In this document: positions 1-7,102 of the stretch, one piece after another
How positions within the stretch are numbered: the first letter of the stretch is position 1
Layout of the letters: the number at the start of each line of letters is the position of its first letter
Source: an uncultured Olegusella sp.
Lineage (GTDB): Bacteria > Actinomycetota > Coriobacteriia > Coriobacteriales > Atopobiaceae
Assembly: GCF_947253395.1 (NCBI RefSeq)
Contig: NZ_CAMXYY010000037.1
Span: forward strand, 1 to 15,718
DNA length: 15,718 nt
Direction: 5' to 3'
Notes under the pieces: generated by a model
What the model saw: only the letters and a program-made list of their open reading frames with translations
Told to the model about the DNA's origin: nothing
The model's database searches: none
Made by a program: the position numbers and the translations under genes

Positions 1-84
1 TGCCGAGGCAAGCAGGGCGGCTAACTCAAAGTGCGCAAGATTCTTGACAGTACCGTCACGAAAGCGCTCTGTCTGAGAGCTCAT
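1..84 (-). CDS. possible 5' end of a gene running off the left edge (unidentified)
   Basis: An ATG at 84-82 opens an uninterrupted reading frame of 28 codons to the window edge, with a coding-like mixture of residues (starting MSSQTERFRDG). The only ribosome-binding candidate, GGAAG, lies in the 3' arm of the terminator hairpin just upstream, about nine bases from the ATG. That is an unusual arrangement. The fragment is too short to recognise, so no function is proposed. It could also be non-coding sequence beyond the operon terminator. Confidence 0.3.
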   Translation of the reverse strand, partial: MSSQTERFRDGTVKNLAHFELAALLASA

Positions 85-86
85 GC

Positions 87-115
87 AAAAAGGCTTCCGA
101 TCTACATCGGAAGCC
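87..115 (-). terminator. intrinsic terminator of the left PTS operon
   Basis: Perfect 10-bp inverted repeat (GGCTTCCGAT at 92-101 and ATCGGAAGCC at 106-115) with a 4-base loop. On the minus strand it is followed directly by five T residues (87-91). It lies about 80 bases beyond the EIIA stop codon and is oriented to end the left operon. The stretch 116-197 between stop codon and hairpin shows nothing else recognisable. Confidence 0.88.
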
Positions 116-197
116 CAAACCGGATAACGTTTTGTCCGCTATGCTCTTATCATCCAATGAGCTATTTTATCCGCTATACAGCGCCTATTCTTAATGC

Positions 198-617
198 TTA
201 AAATTCCAGCATTTCGCGCAAATCAACATATGTTTGTGGAAACAGCTCGATTGCCTCGTATTTAAGCTCCCTCGCTTTCTTTTCTGCTCTATCACTGAAT
301 GCCTCCATGAGAACGGGGAGGTTTATTCCTGCAATGCACTCCACCTGTGGATGATTTGCTACAAAGTTCCCCAAAACCATAGCAACAGTATTAAAAGGTG
401 TACCGCACACCATATCGACAAAAATAAGAATACCGTCGTCGCTATAGTTCTTTTCCAACGCTTCATCTACTGTCGCTCTGAATTTATCTAGAGAATCATT
501 TGGCTCCAAGCCAAGAGCTATAATTTCTTGCGAATTGTCTCCAAAGAACATCCCTACGGCATCGCGCAGCGCATAGGCAAGTGCCCCGTGTGTGACCACC
601 ATGATTTTAGTTGCCAT
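198..617 (-). CDS. PTS system mannose-family EIIA component (PTS 1)
   Basis: Cytoplasmic phosphocarrier of 139 residues, the usual size for a free-standing EIIA-Man domain. It accepts phosphate from HPr and passes it to the cognate EIIB. The N-terminal VVTHG motif places the phosphorylatable histidine at residue 10, the same position as in E. coli ManX. The following DMVCGTPFNTVAM stretch is the conserved D-x-x-G-G/T-x-P-F segment of the family. I chose ATG 617 because GAAGAG lies five bases upstream; a GTG at 623 is the alternative. The start overlaps the upstream BtpA stop by 11 bases, implying translational coupling. It is the last gene of the left operon, far from its EIIB and EIIC-EIID partners at the other end. 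Confidence 0.92.
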   Translation of the reverse strand: MATKIMVVTHGALAYALRDAVGMFFGDNSQEIIALGLEPNDSLDKFRATVDEALEKNYSDDGILIFVDMVCGTPFNTVAMVLGNFVANHPQVECIAGINLPVLMEAFSDRAEKKARELKYEAIELFPQTYVDLREMLEF

Positions 618-1404
618 AGGCACTCTTCACAATGCTCATGAATTCAGTTACTTTAGTAAGGTCGATGCGGTCTCCCGTCTTGAATCCTCGGCCTACAATT
701 ACCGCATCTGCATACTCAAAATAAGACAAAACTGTCTCGGGCTTCACACCCGACCCCACTATGATTGGAAAACTGCCAAGAGCCTCACGCATGGACTTAA
801 CATCTTCAACACTAATACGCTTACGGTCATCGTTCTCAGTCACAATAATGGCACTGGAATCATGATTGATGGCATTCTCAGCAAGTTCATTGATGGGTAC
901 CTCTGGCACGCCATACGTTTCAGCAGTATGAACATCCGTGAAAAGCATAGTATTAGACGGATACTCCTTCATCAGGTTCATCATGCCAGTAGAACAGGCC
1001 TCGATATAGCCAAAAGAACCCGCTCGGTTATCCACAAAAGCTTCCACACGAATAAAATCTGCATCGACAGCGTAAGCCATCGCCCACTCCTGTTTCCAAG
1101 CGTTCATTTCAATATTTACACCAAACGGGATTGGACAAAACAACTTAATCTGAGCAGCGATACGTACCATAAGGGAGTATGCCTCCAGTGGCACCTCGGT
1201 ACTGTATTGTGGCCAGTCAGAGAAGTTTTCAAGTGCTATTGCATCAACGCCACCTTTGATTAAGGCTTTAGCGTCTTCTATGGCGTTATTAACGATTTCT
1301 TCTTTATTTCCTCTATATGACATGTTGCCAGGAAGTGGCAGCAGGTGAACCATTCCGATAACCCTCTTTTTTGAAAAAAAATCCTGAGCAATCTCCTGAA
1401 TCAT
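607..1404 (-). CDS. BtpA/SgcQ-family TIM-barrel protein, copy 1 (divergent)
   Basis: 265 residues, full length for the BtpA family, which includes SgcQ of the E. coli sgc PTS operon. Visible family blocks are GMVHL (17-21), ENF (59-61), GVN (95-97) and RVE (119-121). A C-terminal phosphate-binding pair of the TIM-barrel type, GSGVK (217-221) and VGRGFK (237-242), is also present. The fold and phosphate site suggest an enzyme acting on a phosphorylated substrate; the reaction is not established. Compared with copy 2, the VKH segment is replaced by TAE (about 159-161) and the TGLVTG segment by TENDD (189-193), so its active site has probably changed. ATG 1404 follows AAAGGAAAACA, a good ribosome-binding site. 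The 95-base gap to the preceding SDR gene holds a small inverted repeat (ATGGC/GCCAT) and a strong purine-rich SD-like run after the SDR stop. Confidence 0.88.
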   Translation of the reverse strand: MIQEIAQDFFSKKRVIGMVHLLPLPGNMSYRGNKEEIVNNAIEDAKALIKGGVDAIALENFSDWPQYSTEVPLEAYSLMVRIAAQIKLFCPIPFGVNIEMNAWKQEWAMAYAVDADFIRVEAFVDNRAGSFGYIEACSTGMMNLMKEYPSNTMLFTDVHTAETYGVPEVPINELAENAINHDSSAIIVTENDDRKRISVEDVKSMREALGSFPIIVGSGVKPETVLSYFEYADAVIVGRGFKTGDRIDLTKVTEFMSIVKSAYGN

Positions 1405-1499
1405 TGTTTTCCTTTCATAGAAATAGTTTGTATGGCTAGATGCCATGTAAAAATATGCGTAATCTATACATACGTTCTGTGAAAGTGGGCTATCTCCTC

Positions 1500-2291
1500 C
1501 TATGCAACAAGCATTCCACCATCGACGACAAGATTAGCCCCTGTAATATGACGAGCTGCACTACTACCAAGGAAGAACACTGCGTCGGCAATTTCCTCTG
1601 GCTCGGCAGCACATCCGAGCGGACCCAGTGTTACAGCCGTTTTATTCCCGCTAGACTCAAGGTCACCATAGTTCTCGAGCGTTCGTTTCATCATTTGAGT
1701 ATTCACCCACCCCGGTGAAACGCTATTAACCCTAATGCCAAACTTGCCATATTCACTCGCGACATTTTCGGTCATACCAATAACCGCCCATTTGCTTGAG
1801 CCGTATCCGACTTCATACTCATAACCCCGCATACCTGAGACTGAGCCAAAGTTAATGATGGAGCCAGATTTTTGACGGCGCATAATAGGAAGGATGCTTT
1901 GCATCATAAGGAACGTACCAAATACATTAACCTCATAGATTTTTCTGAACTGGCTGAAGGGATAGTTTTCTGTAAGGTCATATCGTCCCACAATTCCAGC
2001 CGTATTAACCAGAACATCAATCCGGCCAAATTTTTCATCAATGGTCTTTACCGCTATACGCACAGCCTCTTCAAGAGCAACGTCAACATCCAACGCAAGA
2101 ATCGCTTGATCTGATGCTGTTTGTAATGCCAACTTTTTTGCAGCTACAACAAGCTTGTCTTCGTGTATATCGAGCATAACAATAGAAAAGCCACTCCTAT
2201 AGTATTTAGATGCAATGGCAAACCCAATACCACCAGAAGCTCCAGTAACAACACAGACGGGCTGTCCCCCAGTAATACTACCTATTAACAC
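1500..2291 (-). CDS. short-chain dehydrogenase/reductase (SDR family)
   Basis: Classical SDR oxidoreductase of 263 residues from the chosen start. It has the cofactor motif TGASGGIG (16-23), an acidic residue after beta-strand 2 (D41, favouring NAD over NADP), NTAG (96-99, where NNAG is usual), Ser150, and the YxxxK pair Tyr163/Lys167. The C-terminal VVDGG is also typical. It resembles sugar-acid and polyol dehydrogenases of the 2-deoxy-gluconate or gluconate dehydrogenase type, but the substrate cannot be read from sequence. The frame extends upstream to 2345, inside the preceding BtpA gene. I prefer GTG at 2291 because GGAAGGGG lies eight bases upstream and the Rossmann motif then falls at a normal distance. 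It overlaps the BtpA stop by 14 bases. Sitting between two BtpA genes, it probably oxidises or reduces an intermediate of the same pathway. Confidence 0.9.
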   Translation of the reverse strand: MLIGSITGGQPVCVVTGASGGIGFAIASKYYRSGFSIVMLDIHEDKLVVAAKKLALQTASDQAILALDVDVALEEAVRIAVKTIDEKFGRIDVLVNTAGIVGRYDLTENYPFSQFRKIYEVNVFGTFLMMQSILPIMRRQKSGSIINFGSVSGMRGYEYEVGYGSSKWAVIGMTENVASEYGKFGIRVNSVSPGWVNTQMMKRTLENYGDLESSGNKTAVTLGPLGCAAEPEEIADAVFFLGSSAARHITGANLVVDGGMLVA

Positions 2292-3093
2292 TGCGGACAC
2301 CCCTTCCTTCAACACTTTCCATAAGCACTTGGACCAAATGTTCATTCACAGGATTGGTAACTTTTCCGCCTTCTTTGATACTGCTTCCCACAATAACTCC
2401 ATCCGCCACATCAAGATAAGTTGATGCAGTTGAAGCGTTAACACCACTACCTACGAGTACTGGAAAATCACCTGCACACTTTTTAACTTGCTGTACTTCA
2501 TCAAGACTCGGGCTCTTCCCTGTAACAAGTCCCGTACAAATGACGGCATCAGCGCCACCCTCAATTATGGATTCAACAGTAAAGTCAACTGGCTGCTCCG
2601 TGATGGGAAACGTGTGCTTGACCTGTAAATCTGCAAGAAGGGCAATTTCTGCTGGATATGCCGCCTTGAGTCTCATGAGATCAGGGCCGGATGCAATACA
2701 AACTCCATTAGGCCCCATACGATTTTCAGCGAACACTTCCACGCGAACAAAATCAGCATCACATGTATATGCAATGTCCCACTCCGCTCGACAGTCATTA
2801 AACTGCACGTTAATCCCCATGGGAAGATTGCAGCTTTCACGGAGGCGCGTAAAAATATTCGATATAGCTAAGTAGTTGATCAAATTACTCTTTGTTGCAT
2901 AGGGCACGTCGCCAAAGTTTTCTACAATAACCGCGTCAATACCACCCGCAATAAGAGCACGAAGATCAGACAAGGCGGCAGCGTAGACATCAGCCATACT
3001 CCCGCCGTATGTTGGTGAACTAGGAAGAGCGGCTAGGTGCACCATACCGATAATTGGCTTTTTGTTGCTAAAGATCTTGTTAAAGAGTGTCAT
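2278..3093 (-). CDS. BtpA/SgcQ-family TIM-barrel protein, copy 2 (canonical)
   Basis: 271 residues with the full BtpA signature: GMVHL (16-20), ENF (58-60), RVE (117-119), ADLQVKH (154-160), CTGLVTG (186-192), GSGVN (215-219) and VGSSIK (235-240). The last two form a TIM-barrel phosphate-binding site. Family members are named after a cyanobacterial photosystem I biogenesis factor, but in heterotrophs such as E. coli (sgcQ) they sit in PTS operons. A role on a sugar phosphate (aldolase- or epimerase-like) is an inference. It is similar to copy 1 along its whole length but clearly diverged, so duplication was not recent. ATG 3093 is preceded by GGAAGTGAAAC. The gene lies 34 bases after the VOC gene and overlaps the SDR start. 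Confidence 0.9.
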   Translation of the reverse strand: MTLFNKIFSNKKPIIGMVHLAALPSSPTYGGSMADVYAAALSDLRALIAGGIDAVIVENFGDVPYATKSNLINYLAISNIFTRLRESCNLPMGINVQFNDCRAEWDIAYTCDADFVRVEVFAENRMGPNGVCIASGPDLMRLKAAYPAEIALLADLQVKHTFPITEQPVDFTVESIIEGGADAVICTGLVTGKSPSLDEVQQVKKCAGDFPVLVGSGVNASTASTYLDVADGVIVGSSIKEGGKVTNPVNEHLVQVLMESVEGRGVRSVNR

Positions 3094-3127
3094 GTTTCAC
3101 TTCCATTCTGCTGTCTTTAAGCTCTTA

Positions 3128-3508
3128 TTAGTAGCAAACCTCAATCACGTTATCTTCAAATGTGATTGCACGGCATTCTTTGCCTCCCACAGTTGCAGGC
3201 TCATACAGCATTTCGTAACCCGCCGCATGAAACTTTGCAACGATCTCGTCGAAGCGCTCCTTACCTTCGACCTTGATGCAGATATGCGCCCAGCCTGTGC
3301 GATTACAATCTTTCTTAGTATTAACAATCTCTGGCTTTGTCATAAGTTCTATGCGCGGACCATCAGATAGATCGAGGATAAAGGAGTAGTAGTTGTTCTC
3401 CTCCTCGTTATAGGCGCAGTGTTCTTTGGCATCAAACACATCTTCAAAAAAGGCTTTTGCAGCCGTAAGATCACTGACAAAAAGTCCAACGTTCGTAATT
3501 TTTGCCAT
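3128..3508 (-). CDS. VOC-fold protein (glyoxalase/dioxygenase superfamily)
   Basis: A single small VOC protein of 126 residues with two beta-alpha-beta-beta-beta modules. The first begins at NVGLFVSDL and the second at WAHICIKV. Superfamily members bind a divalent metal with four side chains, one pair from each module. E54, H75 and E123 match three ligands, but the usual first-strand histidine is Asn6 here, so metal binding may be altered. VOC enzymes include isomerases, epimerases, lyases and dioxygenases. In this operon an epimerase or isomerase of the imported sugar phosphate is plausible but unproven. Two adjacent ATGs occur; I prefer 3508 because GGAG is then five bases upstream. It lies about 100 bases after the EIIC-EIID stop, beyond a hairpin. 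Confidence 0.82.
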   Translation of the reverse strand: MAKITNVGLFVSDLTAAKAFFEDVFDAKEHCAYNEEENNYYSFILDLSDGPRIELMTKPEIVNTKKDCNRTGWAHICIKVEGKERFDEIVAKFHAAGYEMLYEPATVGGKECRAITFEDNVIEVCY

Positions 3509-3555
3509 CATTGCTCCAATCTTTTTTTGAATGTATTTTTGGAAAGTCGGTCGAA

Positions 3556-3590
3556 GGGCTCGTGTGGGATCAACAGACCCACACGGGCTC
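3556..3590 (-). other. intercistronic hairpin between EIIC-EIID and VOC genes
   Basis: GC-rich inverted repeat with arms 3556-3568 and 3578-3590 and a 9-base loop. The inner 8 bp (CGTGTGGG/CCCACACG) are perfect and the outer part pairs with G-U wobbles. There is no T-run directly after it on the minus strand, so it looks like an mRNA processing or stability element, or a weak attenuator, not a standard terminator. It lies just after the membrane-protein stop codon, a common place for such elements. Confidence 0.6.
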
Positions 3591-3610
3591 ATACCTATGG
3601 TGAACTGGTG

Positions 3611-5218
3611 TTATGCAGCGATTACGCCAAGCATGCCAAGAATAAAACCAACTGCCATGAGGACAAAAGTAATGTGAGAACCCTTGACTTCCTTTTTTGC
3701 TGCAAAATAAACGCCTAATGTGAGCAGTAAAGGCATCATTTTGGGCAAAATTGCATCAAAGACACCCGTTTGCAGATTAAAGAGTTCCACGCCATCCTGC
3801 ACAACTGAAACATTCCATGTAAAGCCAACATAGCTGCAGATGAGTGCGCCTGCAACGGCACAACCTAAAATCTCAGCGACACGCACAACCTTGTCAAAGA
3901 TGCCAGACTCCATCATTTTGAGCACGGTTTCTCCACCAGATTTATAGCCAACGTTAAGCATCCAGTAGCCGACACCATAGAAGATGGATACAAACAAAAT
4001 CGTATATATAACAGGAGCCCATGTTGCACCCTGTGATGCAAGGTTAATAAAGATAACAGCAAGTATAGGAATGAGAACGACCTGAGAGAGCGTATCCCCA
4101 ATGCCGGCACAAGGACCCATAAGGCCCGACTTGATAGATGTGAACGTATCGTCTGAAATATCTGCACCAAGCTTTTTTTGTTCTTCCATTGACGTACAGA
4201 TTCCCAAAATCATGCCACCAAAATTATGGTCAGTATTGAAGAATAAGGTATGACGCTTCATTGCGGCAGTAAGGCCTTCAGGGTCATCTTTATAAATTTG
4301 TTTCAAAACAGAATACATTGCAGCACCAAAGCCGAGACCTTGCATCCTCTCGTAGTTATAGCAAGATTCGTTATAGTATTCCCAGTTAAGCCATGCTTTG
4401 AGAAGATCTTTTTTGCTAATGAGTTGAAAGGAGGTTTTATTAATTTCTGTAACGCCCTGAAACGCCTCAAAATCATTGGACGAAAAACCTACCACGAGGA
4501 TGGCAACGAAAGCAAAAATCAGTGAGATGGCAATCGTGCTCAAGCCAAGATAGCTTGCAGCAAAAAACCCAAGAAACAAGAACCACCGTGCTTGGCCATG
4601 GAAAATAGTTAGAAGCATGAGACCAATACCAATTGCGGGCAACATTGCACCCATGGCGCTAAGAGCACCAATAACGGTATCGTTAAGCGTGTTAGAGATA
4701 TCTACAACAATTCCAGAGCCAAGGTACAAGATAATGAATGCAGCCACAAAACGAATAGCCCATTTTATTGCATAGGGCAACCATAAATTAGCTATCTGAA
4801 TACGATTTGCTTTGCCATCGTTAATCCACTTGTCAGCAAGTGCAACAAAGAAACACTGCCCAGACATGGTGAGCGTCCAGAGTACAGAACCAAAAAGACC
4901 AATTGGCATAGCAAGCGCTAACGCCGCATTGACATCGAGATCTCCCGCAAGGGCAAACGCCGTTCCCATGACACCCGCCATTCCAGAGTCAGACGGCAAT
5001 GAGCCTCCAGCGGAAATAACCCCCAGATACATAATGTTGATTGACGCACCGATAATGGTTCCTTGAACGGGATCACCCATAATAAGACCTACAACAAGAC
5101 CAGATACGAGAGGCCTATCAAGTGTGGCCCAGGTTCCCATAGAACCAAAAGGCCAGGCACTCTCTGCTAAGCAGTAATAGAGTGCAATCAGGCATGCTTG
5201 CAAAATACTAATACCCAC
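3611..5218 (-). CDS. PTS system mannose-family fused EIIC-EIID membrane component (PTS 1)
   Basis: 535-residue integral membrane protein that joins the two membrane subunits normally encoded separately. Residues about 1-246 are EIIC, with the diagnostic GDPVQGTIIGASINIMYLG region and a series of hydrophobic helices. A short soluble linker (about 247-268) leads into EIID (about 269-535), recognised from YERMQGLGF, FFNTDHNFG, SMEEQKKLGADI and GLMGPCAGIGD. EIID signature blocks are all present and no frameshift is visible, so this looks like a genuine fusion. It would form the sugar channel and receive phosphate from the EIIB encoded upstream. GTG 5218 is chosen because a perfect AAGGAG lies six bases upstream; the frame stays open to 5284 without a comparable site. 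The 156-base gap to EIIB contains short repeats of ACATAAAA and a GTGA/TCAC pair but no terminator. Confidence 0.93.
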   Translation of the reverse strand: MGISILQACLIALYYCLAESAWPFGSMGTWATLDRPLVSGLVVGLIMGDPVQGTIIGASINIMYLGVISAGGSLPSDSGMAGVMGTAFALAGDLDVNAALALAMPIGLFGSVLWTLTMSGQCFFVALADKWINDGKANRIQIANLWLPYAIKWAIRFVAAFIILYLGSGIVVDISNTLNDTVIGALSAMGAMLPAIGIGLMLLTIFHGQARWFLFLGFFAASYLGLSTIAISLIFAFVAILVVGFSSNDFEAFQGVTEINKTSFQLISKKDLLKAWLNWEYYNESCYNYERMQGLGFGAAMYSVLKQIYKDDPEGLTAAMKRHTLFFNTDHNFGGMILGICTSMEEQKKLGADISDDTFTSIKSGLMGPCAGIGDTLSQVVLIPILAVIFINLASQGATWAPVIYTILFVSIFYGVGYWMLNVGYKSGGETVLKMMESGIFDKVVRVAEILGCAVAGALICSYVGFTWNVSVVQDGVELFNLQTGVFDAILPKMMPLLLTLGVYFAAKKEVKGSHITFVLMAVGFILGMLGVIAA

Positions 5219-5374
5219 GACTAACTCCTTTTCTTCTTGCGGCACCACAATAAACAAGGGCATACGACAACAATCGATACCCATATAGCCAAAACTGGGT
5301 CAAATCGATAAGGGACGTTTTACCAGCTTTTGTGAGCCAGTCACCTTTTTATGTGCTTTTATGTATTGGCATTC

Positions 5375-5851
5375 CTACAGCAGATTCGTGATACTTTCCT
5401 TAGAATCCGTAGGCACCATCTGGCAATAAATTGGCACCCCAGCCTCAACAATTTTGCGAAAATCTTCCACTTCTTTTTCTGAGGCTGAAATGTTTTTGTT
5501 AAATCGCTTCCGATCGGAAGCACCGCCCATATTTCCTAGGATGATTTCCCCAAATGAAAGTCCACTCTCTATAAGGCTAAGGAAAGGTGCGGGGGTTTTA
5601 GCTAAAATCATGAGACGCTCGGATGCAGGAGCTGGCTCCTTCAGAAACGCCTCTGCATCAGCTTCGTTCATAACATTAAGCTCAATATCCTTGGGAGCGG
5701 CAGCAAAAAGAATACGCGAGAGGAACGTATTAGCTGCGGAGACTGCATCAACTATCAGAATAGAATTAGGCGCATAGAGTCGCATCCATGCGGTCATAAC
5801 CTGACCGTGAATGAGACGCTCGTCAATACGGGCTGCAATTATATTTCTCAT
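5375..5851 (-). CDS. PTS system mannose/sorbose-family EIIB component (PTS 1)
   Basis: 158-residue cytoplasmic EIIB of the mannose/sorbose type. The N-terminal ARIDERLIHGQV motif supplies the phosphorylated histidine (H15), which receives phosphate from EIIA and donates it to the incoming sugar. Length is normal for a free-standing EIIB. The conserved G-N-M-G segment (about 98-101) is also visible. ATG 5851 is preceded by GGGGAGG at about ten bases; a TTG at 5893 lacks a ribosome-binding site. It is the first gene of the left operon, following a gene-poor region with a candidate promoter and direct repeats. Confidence 0.92.
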   Translation of the reverse strand: MRNIIAARIDERLIHGQVMTAWMRLYAPNSILIVDAVSAANTFLSRILFAAAPKDIELNVMNEADAEAFLKEPAPASERLMILAKTPAPFLSLIESGLSFGEIILGNMGGASDRKRFNKNISASEKEVEDFRKIVEAGVPIYCQMVPTDSKESITNLL

Positions 5852-5898
5852 GAAGTAACGACCTCCCCACTTAACCCTATCTTTTTTGTTCAAGCGAT

Positions 5899-5927
5899 AT
5901 TAAGCCATATGCATATCGAATACTCAA
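5899..5927 (-). promoter_or_regulatory. candidate promoter of the left PTS operon
   Basis: On the minus strand TTGAGT (5922-5927) and CTTAAT (5899-5904) are separated by 17 bases. Each matches four of six bases of the sigma-70 consensus. It lies about 50 bases before the EIIB start and just downstream of the two direct repeats. The match is modest and no start site is known. Confidence 0.35.
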
Positions 5928-5933
5928 TCAGGC

Positions 5934-5967
5934 ACTTTTTTGTGACCGGTAACTTTTTTGTGACTGG
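5934..5967. repeat. two 16-bp direct repeats with 18-bp period upstream of the left operon
   Basis: ACTTTTTTGTGACCGG (5934-5949) and ACTTTTTTGTGACTGG (5952-5967) differ at one base and repeat at 18 bp. They lie immediately upstream of the candidate -35 box of the EIIB promoter. Spacing and position fit a regulator-binding site, possibly an activator. A related TTTTGTGAGCCAG occurs at 5328-5340 in the EIIB/EIIC-EIID gap. Confidence 0.6.
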
Positions 5968-6037
5968 CAACAAAAGTAATAAAGACTGCGAAGCATTACT
6001 TTTCGTTGATGAGCTCTACAAGTATTTTTCATTTTGA

Positions 6038-6398
6038 GGCCCATCAAACTCAACAAAATGGATTCTTGGACACCACCACAAACCATCTTGCCATTAATAA
6101 GGGGGACATACAGCTATTGCAGACAAGCGTTAATTGGAGATGGTCTTGAGAATTATTACCCATAGCACCGTAGCTTGACAGAAATGTGCATGTGCATAGA
6201 GCACATTGAGTAGAGTAGTATTCTCCAACATGGTTGAAATATCTTTCTCAGCAAAAGGTAGACGAAGTGGAAAGAGCCGTGTGACTGGTTCAGAGAAATG
6301 TACAAAAACACTGCGACATGTACTGGCCAAAATAGTGCGTGCTTCAGTTAGTCATAGATAATGTCGCGCGACCTGTGCTTGGCTGTCTTTGATGCGCG
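6038..6398. other. gene-poor stretch, no recognised gene
   Basis: Only short open frames occur here, including one of 66 codons on the minus strand (6130-6330) that I cannot relate to any family and that has no convincing ribosome-binding site. An inverted repeat ATGTGC/GCACAT occurs near 6182-6204. The stretch may be decayed sequence. Confidence 0.4.
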
Positions 6399-6567
6399 TC
6401 AATTTGCTTCTTCGGCAAGCCTGTCTCGAAAGAAGCGCATAATAACGGTCGCAGTGATAAATGTAAGGGCTCTGGGCAGTATCACCATCCCCCACTCGTA
6501 TGTCTAATAACCCTTAACCGTAAGCACAAAAACAGCACTCATCGCAACATTGAAAACAAAGGTTACC
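6399..6567 (-). pseudogene. possible remnant of a small membrane protein (internal stop)
   Basis: The minus-strand frame ending at TGA 6399-6401 reads as hydrophobic, protein-like sequence (FNVAMSAVFVLTVKGY, stop, then TYEWGMVILPRALTFITATV and an RFFRDRLAEEAN tail). One in-frame TAG sits in the middle. Two hydrophobic segments ending in a charged tail resemble small two-helix membrane proteins of the DUF2798 kind, but this is recall-level similarity only. No start or ribosome-binding site is seen. Confidence 0.3.
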
Positions 6568-6692
6568 TACTGAAGTGATACGTTAACTACGAGGTGTTTT
6601 CGAGTCTCAGGACAGAGCTCAATCAACCTCTTGTCGAACATGCATCTTGTTCCCTCTGTCGGCTTCAGTAAGCTGTTAGCAGAGGGGAATTT

Positions 6693-7102
6693 ATGAATGC
6701 TATCACACTGTCATGGTTCGTCTTCCACCTCAAAAGAGTCACCGTGCAACACAGTTTGTGCAAAAAAGAGCGCCACGCGGCACTCGTAAAAATTTTAGGA
6801 AGCAATTCTGATATCTCTTCTGTATGCATAAGATATGACCTTTTCGGCAACTACCGCCTCAAGGACCTCATCTGTGTCGACCAGTCACCCGCACAGTACA
6901 CTGGTCCCGACTGGCAATGGGGTCAAAAGGGTTGCTACGACGTCGAGATGTTTATCTGTAGCTGCATGGCAGTGCATGGGTCGGTGAAAATATCCCAGGC
7001 GCTAAGACCGTATTTTTCGAGGAATCGGGTCATATGCTCTTCTGGATGGAGCCCGAGAAATTCAACGCAACGGTAACTGAATTTGTAAAGTCAATTCAGT
7101 AG
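6693..7102 (+). pseudogene. decayed alpha/beta-hydrolase remnant
   Basis: Two pieces of one fold are visible in different frames. Frame of 6693: the segment DLFGNYRLKDLICVDQSP, then PDWQWGQKGCYDVEMF (to about 6950), resembles the strand and loop after the nucleophile elbow of alpha/beta hydrolases. A second frame, from about 6962 to the TAG at 7100-7102, reads WVGENIPGAKTVFFEESGHM followed by LFWMEPEKFNATVTEFVKSIQ. This is the typical C-terminal end carrying the catalytic histidine (GH). The N-terminal region with the nucleophile serine and most of the cap are missing, so there has been deletion as well as a frame change. AGAGGGG precedes the ATG at 6693 by five bases, suggesting the original translation signal survives. 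It is the only plus-strand gene trace between the two operons. Confidence 0.6.

Noticed and set aside
592..1263. Long plus-strand open frame opposite the first BtpA gene
   Set aside because: It is the antisense shadow of a well-recognised gene and has no domain or translation signal of its own.
1485..1499. Orphan GGAGGAG run directly after the SDR stop
   Set aside because: The next ATG lies over 20 bases away and gives an 11-codon peptide; the BtpA gene has its own ribosome-binding site.
5321..5345. GTGA/TCAC element in the EIIB to EIIC-EIID gap as a terminator or operator
   Set aside because: Only four bases pair and there is no T-run; kept only as a possible relative of the 5934-5967 repeats.
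6130..6330. 66-codon minus-strand frame
   Set aside because: No family resemblance, no ribosome-binding site and neighbouring sequence looks decayed.
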